In this document: positions 34,024 to 43,456 of the stretch, in pieces | How the letters are laid out: every line of letters begins with the position of its first letter | Numbering within the stretch: position 1 is the first letter of the stretch | NCBI GenBank assembly: GCA_029219245.1 | Contig: JAQXTA010000050.1 | Span: 1 to 64,000 of the forward strand | Reading direction: 5' to 3' | Length of the DNA stretch: 64,000 nt | From: Lachnospiraceae bacterium | GTDB lineage: Bacteria; Bacillota; Clostridia; Lachnospirales; Lachnospiraceae | Notes under the pieces: generated by a model | The model's database searches: none | The model's input: the letters and a program-made list of their open reading frames with translations, nothing else | What the model was told of the DNA's origin: nothing | Translations under genes and position numbers: made by a program

Positions 34024-34118
34024 ATGCTTCCTTACGCCGGTATTATCCGGTTCAAGTAGTGAGGGTTAGGAGTATGAATCAATCATCCTCCAATCTCAGC
34101 GATGCGCTCCCCTAGCGA
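34024..34118 (-). promoter_or_regulatory. TPP (THI-box) riboswitch
   Basis: Read on the minus strand, the conserved thiamine pyrophosphate aptamer is present: GGGGAGCGC at the 5' end, GCTGAGA, a variable stem, ACCCTC, CTTGAACCGGATAATACCGG, and GCGTAAGGAAGC at the 3' end. When TPP binds, thiT expression should fall. The platform that follows (33950-34020) holds a second hairpin (AGAAAAG with CTTTTCT) and the stem over the ribosome binding site. Confidence 0.96.
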
Positions 34119-34234
34119 ATTTTATTTTTAATAACTATAGGTCTTTTTGAGATAATTGTCAAGCATAATAAGGATTGAAAGTGCCTGAAAAGTAGATTAC
34201 AATAAAGAAATATAGATAAAATGGGAGAAAAAAT

Positions 34235-34933
34235 ATGAATTATCAGGGTAAAGAGGACGGATTTCATTATTTGCTGTTTGATTTGGACGGGACACTGACT
34301 GATCCGAAGGTTGGTATTACAAGCTGCGTGCAATATGCCTTGCGCAAAATGGGAATTGAGGAACCGGATCTGGATAAACTGGAGCCTTTTATCGGACCGC
34401 CGTTAATAGATAGTTTTGAGGAGTTTTATGGATTTGACGAAGAACAGGCATTGCAGGCAGTGGAGTTTTACCGGGAAAGATTCCGAACGATTGGTCTGTT
34501 CGAGAACGAAGTGTATCCGGGTATCCCCAGGATGCTTGCAAAACTGAAACGGGCAGGGAAGAGGCTGGCGATTGCATCCAGCAAACCCACAGTGTTCGTG
34601 CTTCGTATTTTGCAGCATTTTGAAATGGAACAGTACTTTGATATTATCGTAGGAAGTGAACTGGATGGTACCCGTTCCCGGAAAGAAGAAGTGGTGGAAG
34701 AAGCTTTACGACAGCTGTTACAGGGTCAAAAGAACGAATATGACAGAACTGTCATGATAGGTGACAGAAAGTTCGATATTCTGGGAGCCAAAGAATTTGG
34801 GTTGACCGGAGTGGGCGTTTCCTTTGGCTATGCGAAGGAAGGAGAACTGGAGGCTGCAGGCGCAGACTATATTGTCGATACGGTGGAACAATTGGAAGCT
34901 TTGCTGTTGCAACAAGAGGAGAATGTCAGATGA
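34235..34933 (+). CDS. HAD-IA family hydrolase (phosphoglycolate phosphatase-like)
   Basis: A 232-residue phosphatase. Motif I LFDLDGTLTD places the nucleophile Asp near residue 14, with the acid/base Asp two positions on. A helical cap (about 20-85) follows, then motif II LAIASSKP, the motif III lysine in GTRSRKEEVV, and motif IV MIGDRKFDILGA. The order and spacing match Gph/PgmB-type HAD-IA enzymes; phosphoglycolate, pyrophosphate or a sugar phosphate could be the substrate. A GGGAGAAAA site precedes the ATG. Its stop codon overlaps the start of the next gene (ATGA), indicating coupling. Confidence 0.86.
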   Translation: MNYQGKEDGFHYLLFDLDGTLTDPKVGITSCVQYALRKMGIEEPDLDKLEPFIGPPLIDSFEEFYGFDEEQALQAVEFYRERFRTIGLFENEVYPGIPRMLAKLKRAGKRLAIASSKPTVFVLRILQHFEMEQYFDIIVGSELDGTRSRKEEVVEEALRQLLQGQKNEYDRTVMIGDRKFDILGAKEFGLTGVGVSFGYAKEGELEAAGADYIVDTVEQLEALLLQQEENVR

Positions 34934-35790
34934 AAAAAGAATCTTCCATTTTTTCTGTCTTCAGAAAAGAACTGGAGCGGCTTGGAAATGCTATTATGCC
35001 TTTTTTGGTTTACTATATCAGCTATTTTGTTGCAGCTATCATATTGACTTTTGTAGTTGGTAGTTTACTGCAAAATATTACTGGGATGGAGCAGAGCTTT
35101 CTGCTCAAATATGAGGCGCTAATCAATGGTGTTATTGGCGGTGCCGCCATGCTCATTGGCATCCTGCCATTATGGAAAAGCTTCCGGCAAGAAGTCATTT
35201 TGCCTCAGAAGTCAGGAGAGGGAACTGCTGATGGACTGGGCGATTTAGAAAGAAAAGGAACTATCTGCCACTATTACAGAGGTTTCGTAACGATTTTGTT
35301 AGCAATAGCATCTGCTCTTTCAATCAATATCCTTTTTATCCTGCTGCATCTGGCAGAAAACTCGGAAACCTATAAAGAGGTAGCAGCCAATCAGTATGGG
35401 GTTCCTTTTGGACTGGGGATTTTTCTGTATGGTATGATTTCTCCGTTAGCAGAGGAAGTGGTGTTTAGGGGACTGCTTTATAACCGGATGAAAAAAATAT
35501 ATTCCGTTACGGTAGCAATTGTTTTATCAGCATTTTTGTTTGGTCTGTATCATGGGAATCTGGTGCAGGGAATTTATGGATTTTTCATGGGCTGTCTGAT
35601 TGCATATACTTATGAGCGGTTTGAAAATTTCTTATATGCTTTTTTGTTTCATGCCATAGCCAATATAACCGTCTATATAGTTACCGGGGCAGAAGCGGTG
35701 TACCGGATGGTTGTCACTCCCTCCAATTATATCATTTTTACTGTCATTTCCGTAATCCTGATTTTTATGATGGAGAAAAGAAAAAAATAA
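34930..35790 (+). CDS. CPBP-family intramembrane metalloprotease
   Basis: A 286-residue membrane protein with about eight helices and the three CPBP (Abi) motifs: EEVVFRGLLYNRM (the glutamate pair and arginine, about 176-188), FGLYHGNLVQGIYGFFMG (His about 209) and FHAIANI (His about 240). These residues coordinate the metal and activate water in Rce1-like proteases. Possible roles include processing of peptides or membrane proteins, or immunity to a self-made bacteriocin; no bacteriocin gene is adjacent. It begins with a 4-base overlap with the HAD gene. Confidence 0.88.
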   Translation: MKKESSIFSVFRKELERLGNAIMPFLVYYISYFVAAIILTFVVGSLLQNITGMEQSFLLKYEALINGVIGGAAMLIGILPLWKSFRQEVILPQKSGEGTADGLGDLERKGTICHYYRGFVTILLAIASALSINILFILLHLAENSETYKEVAANQYGVPFGLGIFLYGMISPLAEEVVFRGLLYNRMKKIYSVTVAIVLSAFLFGLYHGNLVQGIYGFFMGCLIAYTYERFENFLYAFLFHAIANITVYIVTGAEAVYRMVVTPSNYIIFTVISVILIFMMEKRKK

Positions 35791-35940
35791 TGTCATTTTT
35801 TGAATTGTAAATTCTGGTATTATGACCGAAATTGTTTCCTATTGCATTAAAATATAAAGCATAATTTGAGATAAATTCTGATAAATTAACAAAAATAAAT
35901 AAAAAGTCAAATAATCTGACAATTTATTAAAAAATCTATA

Positions 35941-35969
35941 TTTACAAATTGAAAAAACGGGTGTATAGT
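35941..35969 (+). promoter_or_regulatory. Promoter of gltBD
   Basis: TTTACA (35941-35946) and TATAGT (35964-35969) are 17 bases apart. The 100 bases upstream are extremely AT-rich and could act as an UP element. The predicted start near 35976 coincides with the foot of a strong hairpin. The rest of 35791-35940 holds nothing recognisable. Confidence 0.65.
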
Positions 35970-35977
35970 AAAAACAC

Positions 35978-36023
35978 AAGTCGCAAAGGTGCGCTGTAAA
36001 ACAGGCACTTTGCGACTTTTTTT
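35978..36023 (+). terminator. Strong terminator-like hairpin at the start of the gltB transcript
   Basis: AAGTCGCAAAGGTGC (35978-35992) pairs with GCACTTTGCGACTT (36005-36018), and CTGT with ACAG closes the loop, followed by an eight-T run. It has all features of an intrinsic terminator yet lies between the promoter and gltB, about 25 bases before the gltB start codon. Confidence 0.75.
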
Positions 36024-36047
36024 GTTGTTTGGGAAGGAGAGAAAACT

Positions 36048-39000
36048 ATGTTTGATGCAAAAATGACTGTACCGGAGGCACCGCTTCACAGCATGGAGTT
36101 TGAACATGATAACTGTGGTATCGGAGCCTGCGTTAATATCAAAGGTCAGAAGAGTCGTGCAACGGTAGAAAATGCGTTGAAGATTGTAGAGAATCTGGAG
36201 CACAGAGCCGGTAAAGATGCAGAAGGCAAAACTGGTGATGGTGTTGGTATTCTGACACAGATTCCACATAAATTTATGGTAAAGGTTACGAAGCCGCTTG
36301 GGATTGATATCGGTGGCGAGAGAGAATATGGTGTAGGAACCTTTTTCTTCCCACAGGATGAATTACAGCGTAATCAGGCCAAGAAGATGTTTGAAATCAT
36401 TGCGAAGAAGGAAGAACTGGAATTTCTTGGATGGAGAGTTGTGCCGACGGTTCCTTCCGTACTCGGACATAAAGCTGTTGAATGTATGCCTTATATTATG
36501 CAGGCATTTGTGAAAAAGCCGGCAAATATTGCCAAAGGACTTGATTTTGACAGGAAATTATATATTTTAAGAAGAACTTTTGAACAGTCAACGGATGTGA
36601 CGTATGTCGTTTCCTTATCAAGCAGAACGATTGTATATAAAGGTATGTTCTTAGTTGGACAGCTTCGTACTTTCTTCTCGGATTTACAGGATAAGGATTA
36701 TGAATCTGCCATTGCCATGGTACATTCCCGTTTCTCAACCAATACGAATCCAAGCTGGGAACGTGCCCATCCGAATCGCTTTATCGTACATAATGGTGAA
36801 ATTAACACCATTCGCGGTAATGCCGATAAGATGTTAGCGCGTGAGGAAACAATGGAATCCGAGCATCTGGAGGGACATTTATATAAAGTACTTCCGGCAA
36901 TCAATGCATCCGGTTCCGATTCTGCGATGTTGGATAACACGTTGGAATTCCTTGTTATGAGTGGAATGCCGTTACCGTTGGCAGTTATGATTACCATTCC
37001 GGAACCATGGGAAAATAATAAGACAATGAGCCAGAAGAAAAAAGACTTTTATCAGTATTATGCAACGATGATGGAGCCTTGGGATGGACCGGCTTCCATC
37101 TTGTTCTCAGATGGTGATATTATGGGAGCTGTGCTTGATCGAAATGGTCTGCGCCCATCAAGATATATGATTACCGATGACGATACCTTGATTCTTTCCT
37201 CCGAAGTCGGTGTACTGGATATTGACCCGACCAAGGTCGTTGTGAAAGAAAGGCTGCATCCGGGTAAAATGCTTCTTGTGGATACCGTTCAGGGAAGAGT
37301 CATTGATGATGATGAATTAAAGGAACAATATGCTTCCGCACAGCCTTATGGCGAATGGCTGGACAATAATCTGGTTTCTTTAAAGGATTTAAAGATTCCG
37401 AATCAGAGAGTACCGGAATATACCTATGAAGAACGGCAGCGTATGCAGAAAGCATTCGGTTACACCTACGAGGAATTGAAAACAAGTATTCTGCCGATGG
37501 CAAAAAATGGTGCCGAGGCAATTGCGGCAATGGGTGTGGATACACCCCTTCCGGTGTTGTCCAAGTCCCATCATCCGCTGTTTCATTATTTCAAACAGCT
37601 TTTTGCACAGGTTACGAATCCGCCAATCGATGCGATTCGTGAGGAAGTGGTAACTTCTACGACAGTATATCTGGGCAAAGACGGTAACTTATTGGAAGAA
37701 AAGCCGGAAAACTGCAATATGTTAAAAGTGCACAACCCGATTTTGACCAGTACAGACCTGTTAAAAATTAAGAATATGAAATCGGAAGGGTTCAAGGTAG
37801 AAGTGGTACCGATTACTTATTATAAGAATACCAGTCTGGAGAAAGCAATTGACAGGTTGTTTGTAGAAGTGGACAAAGCTTTCCGTGACGGTGTAAACAT
37901 TCTGATTCTTTCCGACAGGGGTGTGGATGAAAATCGTGTAGCAATTCCGTCCCTGTTAGCGGTTTCTGCTTTGCAGCAGCATCTGGTAAACACCAAGAAA
38001 AGAACCAGTGTTGCGATTGTTCTGGAATCCGCAGAACCGAGAGAGGTACATCATTTTGCGACCCTGCTTGGTTTTGGTGCTTCTGCCATTAACCCGTATC
38101 TGGCACAGGAAAGCATCAAAGAGCTGATTGACAATCATATGTTGGACAAAGATTACTATGCGGCAGTCAATGATTACAATGATGCGATTCTGCATGGTAT
38201 TGTGAAGATTGCTTCCAAAATGGGTATTTCTACTATCCAGTCCTATCAGGGTTCCAAGATTTTTGAAGCAATCGGTATTGACAAAGAAGTGATTAATAAA
38301 TATTTTACCAATACGGTATGCCGCGTAGGAGGTATTACCTTAAAGGATATTGAAAAAGAAGTTGATACTCTTCATTCCATGGCTTTTGACCCACTTGGTC
38401 TGGCTACCGATTTGACTTTGGACAGTGCAGGACATCACCAGATGAGAAGCGGTGCGGATGAACACCTTTACAATCCGGAAACCATTCATCTGCTTCAGGA
38501 ATCCACCAAACGTGGTGATTATGAGATGTTCAAACAATATACCAAAGCAGTCAATAATGAGGAAAGTATTAAAAATCTGCGTGGTCTGATGGATTTCAAT
38601 TATGCCAAGAAGCCGGTTCCACTTGATGAGGTGGAAAGCGTTGAGAACATTGTAACAAGATTTAAAACAGGTGCGATGTCTTATGGTTCGATTTCCAAGG
38701 AAGCACATGAAACGATGGCAATTGCCATGAACCGCCTGCATGGTAAATCCAATTCTGGCGAAGGCGGTGAAGATGATGAAAGATTGACCATCGGTGCGGA
38801 TGGAATAAACCGGTGTTCTGCCATTAAACAGGTGGCAAGCGGACGTTTTGGCGTTACCAGCAAATATTTAATCAGTGCCCAGGAAATTCAGATTAAGATG
38901 GCTCAGGGTGCGAAACCGGGTGAAGGCGGTCATTTGCCGGGTGGAAAAGTATATCCATGGATTGCAAAAACAAGACATTCCACACCGGGTGTCAGCCTGA

Positions 39001-40598
39001 TTTCTCCACCGCCGCATCATGATATTTATTCAATAGAGGATTTGGCGCAGTTAATTTATGATTTAAAAAATGCAAATACGAGAGCCCGTATTTCTGTTAA
39101 ATTAGTTTCCGAGGCCGGTGTCGGTACGGTAGCGGCAGGCGTTGCCAAGGCGGGCGCACAGGTTATTCTGGTATCCGGCTATGACGGTGGTACCGGTGCA
39201 GCACCGCGGAATTCCATTCACAATGCAGGTCTTCCTTGGGAACTTGGCCTTGCTGAAACACACCAGACTTTGATTCAGAATGGTCTTCGTAATAAAGTCC
39301 GCATTGAAACGGACGGTAAGCTGATGAGTGGCCGGGATGTTGCGATTGCTGCTATCTTAGGGGCAGAGGAATTTGGTTTTGCAACAGCGCCGCTTGTAAC
39401 GATGGGCTGTGTCATGATGAGAGTCTGCAACCTGGATACCTGTCCGGTTGGTGTGGCAACCCAGAATCCGGAACTGCGCAAACGTTTCAAGGGCAAACCG
39501 GAGTATGTGGAAAACTTTATGAAATTTATTGCACAGGAACTGCGGGAATATATGTCATTGTTAGGTGTACGGACCGTAGATGAACTGGTGGGAAGAACGG
39601 ATTTGCTGAAAATAAAGGATAATCTGACCGAGAAACAGAAGAAGGTAGATTTAAGCCTGATTCTGGCAAATCCATATGAAGGAAGCAAACAGAAAGTTAT
39701 TTTTGACCCCAAACAGGTTTATGACTTCCAGTTAGAGAAGACACTGGATGAAAGAGTTCTCTTAAAACAGCTTTCCAAAGCAATGGAAACCGGACAGAAG
39801 AGAAGTCTGGAGGTAGATGTAAAAAATACAGACCGTACCTTTGGTACCATTTTAGGTTCTGAAATTACGAGAAAATTCGGCGATACGTTGGAAGAAGATA
39901 CTTACCGTATTCTTTGTAACGGTGCCGGCGGACAGAGCTTCGGTGCTTTTATCCCGAAAGGCTTAACCTTAGAGCTTGTAGGCGATTCCAACGATTATTT
40001 CGGCAAAGGATTATCCGGTGGTAAGCTGATTGTTTATCCGCCAAAGGGCTCCAAATTCAAACAGGATGAAAATATTATCATCGGTAACGTTGCCCTGTAT
40101 GGAGCAACCTCCGGTAAAGCTTTTATCAACGGTGTGGCAGGAGAACGCTTCTGTGTCAGAAACTCCGGTGCAAGTGCCGTAGTAGAAGGTGTGGGCGACC
40201 ATGGCTGTGAATATATGACCGGTGGACGTGTGGTAGTGCTTGGAACAACCGGCAAGAACTTTGCAGCCGGTATGAGTGGCGGGGTTGCTTACGTTCTGGA
40301 TGAAAACAACGATTTGTATACAAAGATTAACAAAGAAATGGTTTCTTCTTATGAAATTACTTCTAAATATGATGTTCTTGAGCTGAAAGAAATGATTAAG
40401 GAGCATGTTGCCTATACCAATTCCGTAAAAGGCAAAGAGATTCTGGATAATTTCGGAGAGTATTTACCGAAGTTCAAGAAGATTATTCCTCATGATTATG
40501 AGCGTATGTTGAAGCTGATTGTGCAGATGGAAGAAAAGGGCTTGAGTGCGGAACAGGCACAGATTGAAGCTTTTTATGCGAACAAGACAGCAAAATAG
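36048..40598 (+). CDS. gltB: Glutamate synthase, large subunit
   Basis: A 1516-residue enzyme that releases ammonia from glutamine and channels it to 2-oxoglutarate to make glutamate. The N-terminal glutaminase begins at Cys23 in HDNCGIGACVN, so a 22-residue propeptide is probably removed. The central domain and FMN-binding synthase domain follow (AKPGEGGHLPGGKVYPWIAK, GYDGGTGAAPRNSIHNAGLPWELGL). The 3Fe-4S cysteines are in CVMMRVCNLDTCPVGVATQ, and the C-terminal beta-helix has the GXXGG repeats. GGGAAGGAG precedes the ATG. gltD follows after 18 bases. Confidence 0.97.
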   Translation: MFDAKMTVPEAPLHSMEFEHDNCGIGACVNIKGQKSRATVENALKIVENLEHRAGKDAEGKTGDGVGILTQIPHKFMVKVTKPLGIDIGGEREYGVGTFFFPQDELQRNQAKKMFEIIAKKEELEFLGWRVVPTVPSVLGHKAVECMPYIMQAFVKKPANIAKGLDFDRKLYILRRTFEQSTDVTYVVSLSSRTIVYKGMFLVGQLRTFFSDLQDKDYESAIAMVHSRFSTNTNPSWERAHPNRFIVHNGEINTIRGNADKMLAREETMESEHLEGHLYKVLPAINASGSDSAMLDNTLEFLVMSGMPLPLAVMITIPEPWENNKTMSQKKKDFYQYYATMMEPWDGPASILFSDGDIMGAVLDRNGLRPSRYMITDDDTLILSSEVGVLDIDPTKVVVKERLHPGKMLLVDTVQGRVIDDDELKEQYASAQPYGEWLDNNLVSLKDLKIPNQRVPEYTYEERQRMQKAFGYTYEELKTSILPMAKNGAEAIAAMGVDTPLPVLSKSHHPLFHYFKQLFAQVTNPPIDAIREEVVTSTTVYLGKDGNLLEEKPENCNMLKVHNPILTSTDLLKIKNMKSEGFKVEVVPITYYKNTSLEKAIDRLFVEVDKAFRDGVNILILSDRGVDENRVAIPSLLAVSALQQHLVNTKKRTSVAIVLESAEPREVHHFATLLGFGASAINPYLAQESIKELIDNHMLDKDYYAAVNDYNDAILHGIVKIASKMGISTIQSYQGSKIFEAIGIDKEVINKYFTNTVCRVGGITLKDIEKEVDTLHSMAFDPLGLATDLTLDSAGHHQMRSGADEHLYNPETIHLLQESTKRGDYEMFKQYTKAVNNEESIKNLRGLMDFNYAKKPVPLDEVESVENIVTRFKTGAMSYGSISKEAHETMAIAMNRLHGKSNSGEGGEDDERLTIGADGINRCSAIKQVASGRFGVTSKYLISAQEIQIKMAQGAKPGEGGHLPGGKVYPWIAKTRHSTPGVSLISPPPHHDIYSIEDLAQLIYDLKNANTRARISVKLVSEAGVGTVAAGVAKAGAQVILVSGYDGGTGAAPRNSIHNAGLPWELGLAETHQTLIQNGLRNKVRIETDGKLMSGRDVAIAAILGAEEFGFATAPLVTMGCVMMRVCNLDTCPVGVATQNPELRKRFKGKPEYVENFMKFIAQELREYMSLLGVRTVDELVGRTDLLKIKDNLTEKQKKVDLSLILANPYEGSKQKVIFDPKQVYDFQLEKTLDERVLLKQLSKAMETGQKRSLEVDVKNTDRTFGTILGSEITRKFGDTLEEDTYRILCNGAGGQSFGAFIPKGLTLELVGDSNDYFGKGLSGGKLIVYPPKGSKFKQDENIIIGNVALYGATSGKAFINGVAGERFCVRNSGASAVVEGVGDHGCEYMTGGRVVVLGTTGKNFAAGMSGGVAYVLDENNDLYTKINKEMVSSYEITSKYDVLELKEMIKEHVAYTNSVKGKEILDNFGEYLPKFKKIIPHDYERMLKLIVQMEEKGLSAEQAQIEAFYANKTAK

Positions 40599-40616
40599 AG
40601 AAAGGAAGTAGAAAAA

Positions 40617-42110
40617 ATGGGAAAACCAACTGGATTTTTGGATTATGAACGCAAAGTTTCCAAGGATGTTAGTCCGAAACAGCGTATTAAAAATTTTAAG
40701 GAATTTCATGAACATCTTTCCATGGAAGAACAACAGCTACAGGGTGCCCGCTGTATGGACTGCGGCGTACCGTTCTGCCAGTCAGGAATGACCTTATGCG
40801 GTATGACTTCCGGTTGTCCGCTTCATAACCTGGTACCGGAGTGGAACGACTTAGTGTATACCGGTAACTGGGAACAGGCTTATAAACGTCTGCATAAGAC
40901 GAATAACTTTCCGGAATTTACTTCCAGAGTATGTCCGGCGCTTTGTGAGGCAGCCTGTACCTGTGGATTGACAGGAGATCCTGTTTCTACCAAAGAAAAT
41001 GAATATGCTATTATTGAAAATGCTTATGAAAAAGGTTATGCAGCCGCAAAACCGCCGAAGGTAAGAACCGGCAAAACCGTTGCCGTTGTCGGAAGCGGTC
41101 CATCCGGTCTGGCAGTGGCAGACCAGTTAAACAAGAGAGGTCATCTGGTTACGGTATTTGAACGTTCTGACAGGGTGGGTGGTCTTCTGATGTATGGCAT
41201 TCCGAATATGAAACTGGAAAAACAGATTATTGACCGGAAAATCAAAGTGATGGAAGAAGAAGGCATTACGTTTGTAACCGGTGCGGATATTGGCAAGGAT
41301 ATCAAACCGGAGAAGTTACTGAAAGAGTTTGACCGCGTAGTACTTGCCTGCGGCTCTTCCAACCCGCGTGATATTAACGCTCCGGGCAGAGATGCGAAAG
41401 GTATTTATTTTGCAGTGGATTTCCTGACAAGAAACACCAAGAGCCTTCTGGATTCAGATTTTGCCGATAAAAAATATGTAGAAACCAAAGATAAAAATGT
41501 GGTTATTATCGGTGGCGGTGATACCGGAAATGACTGTGTCGGTACGGCAATCCGTCATGGCGCCAAATCGGTAACGCAGATTGAAATGATGCCGAAAGCA
41601 CCGGATACCAGAGCGGAGAACAATCCATGGCCGGAATGGCCGAAGGTCTGCAAGACAGACTATGGTCAGGAGGAAGCGATTGCCGTATATGGACACGATC
41701 CCCGCATTTACGAATCTACCGTAAAAGAGTTCATTAAGGACAAAAACGGAAACTTAAAAGGGGTAAAAATCGTGAAGCTGGCATGGGAGAAGGATAAGGA
41801 AACCGGAAGAATGAATATGAAAGAGGTTCCGGGCTCCGAAAAAGTGCTGGATGCCGAGATTGTTTTGATTGCAGCAGGATTTTTGGGAAGTCAGAAATAT
41901 GTTACCGATGCTTTTCAAGTAGAGCTTGATCCAAGAACCAATGTAAAAACGGCAGCAGGCGGTTTCAAAACAAGTGTGGAGAATGTTTTTGTAACCGGCG
42001 ATATGCACACCGGACAGTCGCTTGTCGTTAAAGCTATCCGTCAGGGACGGGAATGCGCAAGAGAAGTGGACGAAAGTCTGATGGGATATTCCAATCTGTA
42101 TGTACAATAA
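40617..42110 (+). CDS. gltD: Glutamate synthase, small subunit
   Basis: A 497-residue NADPH-dependent partner that feeds electrons through FAD and 4Fe-4S centres to the large subunit. N-terminal cysteines for the iron-sulphur clusters are in ARCMDCGVPFCQSG and CPLHN, then CPALCEAACTCG. The FAD motif VAVVGSGPSGLAVADQL lies at about 145-161 and the NADPH motif VVIIGGGDTGNDCVGTA at about 294-310. GAAAGGAAG precedes the ATG. Together with gltB it gives the main ammonia-assimilation route with glutamine synthetase. Confidence 0.97.
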   Translation: MGKPTGFLDYERKVSKDVSPKQRIKNFKEFHEHLSMEEQQLQGARCMDCGVPFCQSGMTLCGMTSGCPLHNLVPEWNDLVYTGNWEQAYKRLHKTNNFPEFTSRVCPALCEAACTCGLTGDPVSTKENEYAIIENAYEKGYAAAKPPKVRTGKTVAVVGSGPSGLAVADQLNKRGHLVTVFERSDRVGGLLMYGIPNMKLEKQIIDRKIKVMEEEGITFVTGADIGKDIKPEKLLKEFDRVVLACGSSNPRDINAPGRDAKGIYFAVDFLTRNTKSLLDSDFADKKYVETKDKNVVIIGGGDTGNDCVGTAIRHGAKSVTQIEMMPKAPDTRAENNPWPEWPKVCKTDYGQEEAIAVYGHDPRIYESTVKEFIKDKNGNLKGVKIVKLAWEKDKETGRMNMKEVPGSEKVLDAEIVLIAAGFLGSQKYVTDAFQVELDPRTNVKTAAGGFKTSVENVFVTGDMHTGQSLVVKAIRQGRECAREVDESLMGYSNLYVQ

Positions 42111-42160
42111 TTTGTAGATGGAACAAAGATTGGAAGTATATGAACGGATAAAATAAAAAG

Positions 42161-42203
42161 AACAGCCGGAAAGGAGCGATGCAACCTGACCGGCTGTTTT
42201 TCT
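42161..42203 (+). terminator. Terminator after gltD
   Basis: AACAGCCGG (42161-42169) and CCGGCTGTT (42190-42198) form a 9-bp stem followed by Ts. It may also help separate gltD from the convergent asnA. Confidence 0.85.
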
Positions 42204-42238
42204 GTAGGATTAGAAATTCGTTGCTGGGCGAACCTTTT

Positions 42239-43249
42239 TTATAGTAATTGGATTCCGTTTGCCAACGCTTCTTTCGTAACCGCTTCCGGCCAGAGAGAGC
42301 ATTGTACCTCGCCGATATGGGCTTTCCGTAAGAAAAACATACAGATACGGGACTGGCCGATACCGCCGCCGATGGATAAGGGCAGTTTGTCTTCCAGAAT
42401 GGCTTTCTGGAAAGGCAGATTTGCACGTTCCGGGCAGCCTGCTTTTGCAAGCTGGCTCTTTAAGGATTCTTTGTCAACACGAATGCCCATAGAAGATAAT
42501 TCCAGTGCGATATCCAGAACCGGATAATAAACAACGATGTCAGCATTTAAAGCCCAGTCATCGTAGTCCGGGGCACGCCCATCATGCTTTTCACCGGATT
42601 CCAGTAAATCGCCAATCTGCATAATGCAGACAGCACCTTTGGCTTTGGCAATATAATATTCCCGCTCCTTCGGACTATAATCCGGGAACATATCTTCCAG
42701 CTCCTGCGTAGTGATAAAGAAAATATCGTGGGGCAAAATTTCTTCTATGTAATCATATTGGATTGCCATGTATTTTTCTGTTTTGCGCAACACTTTGTAT
42801 ACAGTGCGCACCGTATCCTTGAGATAATCCAGGGTACGTTCTTCTTTGGAGATAATCTTTTCCCAATCCCATTGGTCAACGTAAATCGAATGAATGTTAT
42901 CCGTGGTTTCATCCCGGCGGATGGCACTCATATCGGTATAGAGACCTTCCCCATGAGCAAAGCCGTATCTTCCGAGAGCATAGCGTTTCCATTTTGCCAG
43001 AGAATGAACGATTTCCGCTTCTGCCTCGTCCTGTTCCTTAATTCCGAATACAACAGGGCGCTCCACACCGTTTAAGTTGTCGTTCAGACCGGAATTCGGG
43101 TCAACGAATAAAGGCGCGGATACACGCAGAAGGTTTAAACGTTCTGCCAATAAATTTTGAAAAAAGTCTTTGACTGTCTTAATGCCAATCTGCGTATCAT
43201 GAAGGTTCAAAGCAGAATGGTAGTCTTTTGGGATAATCAAGTTTTCCAT
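42239..43249 (-). CDS. asnA: Aspartate--ammonia ligase (asparagine synthetase A)
   Basis: A 336-residue enzyme, close to the 330 residues of Escherichia coli AsnA, that makes asparagine from aspartate, ammonia and ATP. It has the class II aminoacyl-tRNA-synthetase-like fold with the segments LNLLRVSAPLFVDPNSGLND, VDQWDWEKII, PALG-like DIVVYYPVLDIALELSSMGIRVD and, at the C-terminus, LPLSIGGGIGQSRICMFFLR. Minus-strand ATG 43249 is taken as start because AGGA lies seven bases before it; an earlier in-frame ATG at 43261 lacks a site. It is divergent from the radical-SAM gene and convergent with gltBD, grouping nitrogen assimilation functions. Confidence 0.95.
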   Translation of the reverse strand: MENLIIPKDYHSALNLHDTQIGIKTVKDFFQNLLAERLNLLRVSAPLFVDPNSGLNDNLNGVERPVVFGIKEQDEAEAEIVHSLAKWKRYALGRYGFAHGEGLYTDMSAIRRDETTDNIHSIYVDQWDWEKIISKEERTLDYLKDTVRTVYKVLRKTEKYMAIQYDYIEEILPHDIFFITTQELEDMFPDYSPKEREYYIAKAKGAVCIMQIGDLLESGEKHDGRAPDYDDWALNADIVVYYPVLDIALELSSMGIRVDKESLKSQLAKAGCPERANLPFQKAILEDKLPLSIGGGIGQSRICMFFLRKAHIGEVQCSLWPEAVTKEALANGIQLL

Positions 43250-43376
43250 AAAAATCCTCATTTCTGTTTCGATAGTTTCCTATTCTATTTAACTGCTTTT
43301 TTACTAGGAAATCAAGAGAAAAATTCGTATCTATTCTTGAGAATGGTTTTACCGGATATCCTATAAAAATATATAA

Positions 43377-43390
43377 CGAACAAATGTTTG
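43377..43390. promoter_or_regulatory. LexA (SOS) box 1
   Basis: CGAACAAATGTTTG fits the Gram-positive LexA/DinR operator CGAACNNNNGTTCG with one changed position in the right arm. It lies just upstream of the -35 of the radical-SAM gene. Confidence 0.78.
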
Positions 43391-43398
43391 CAAAAGTC

Positions 43399-43427
43399 TT
43401 GCTATAAAGCAAAGGCTGTGATATGAT
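43399..43427 (+). promoter_or_regulatory. Promoter of the radical-SAM repair genes
   Basis: TTGCTA (43399-43404) and TATGAT (43422-43427) are 17 bases apart. LexA boxes lie on both sides, 8 bases before the -35 and 5 bases after the -10. Confidence 0.65.
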
Positions 43428-43432
43428 GGATG

Positions 43433-43446
43433 CAAACAAATGTTCG
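43433..43446. promoter_or_regulatory. LexA (SOS) box 2
   Basis: CAAACAAATGTTCG fits the LexA/DinR operator with one change in the left arm, and is nearly the inverted copy of box 1. It covers the expected transcription start and sits just upstream of the ribosome binding site. Confidence 0.78.
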
Positions 43447-43456
43447 AGGTACGATT

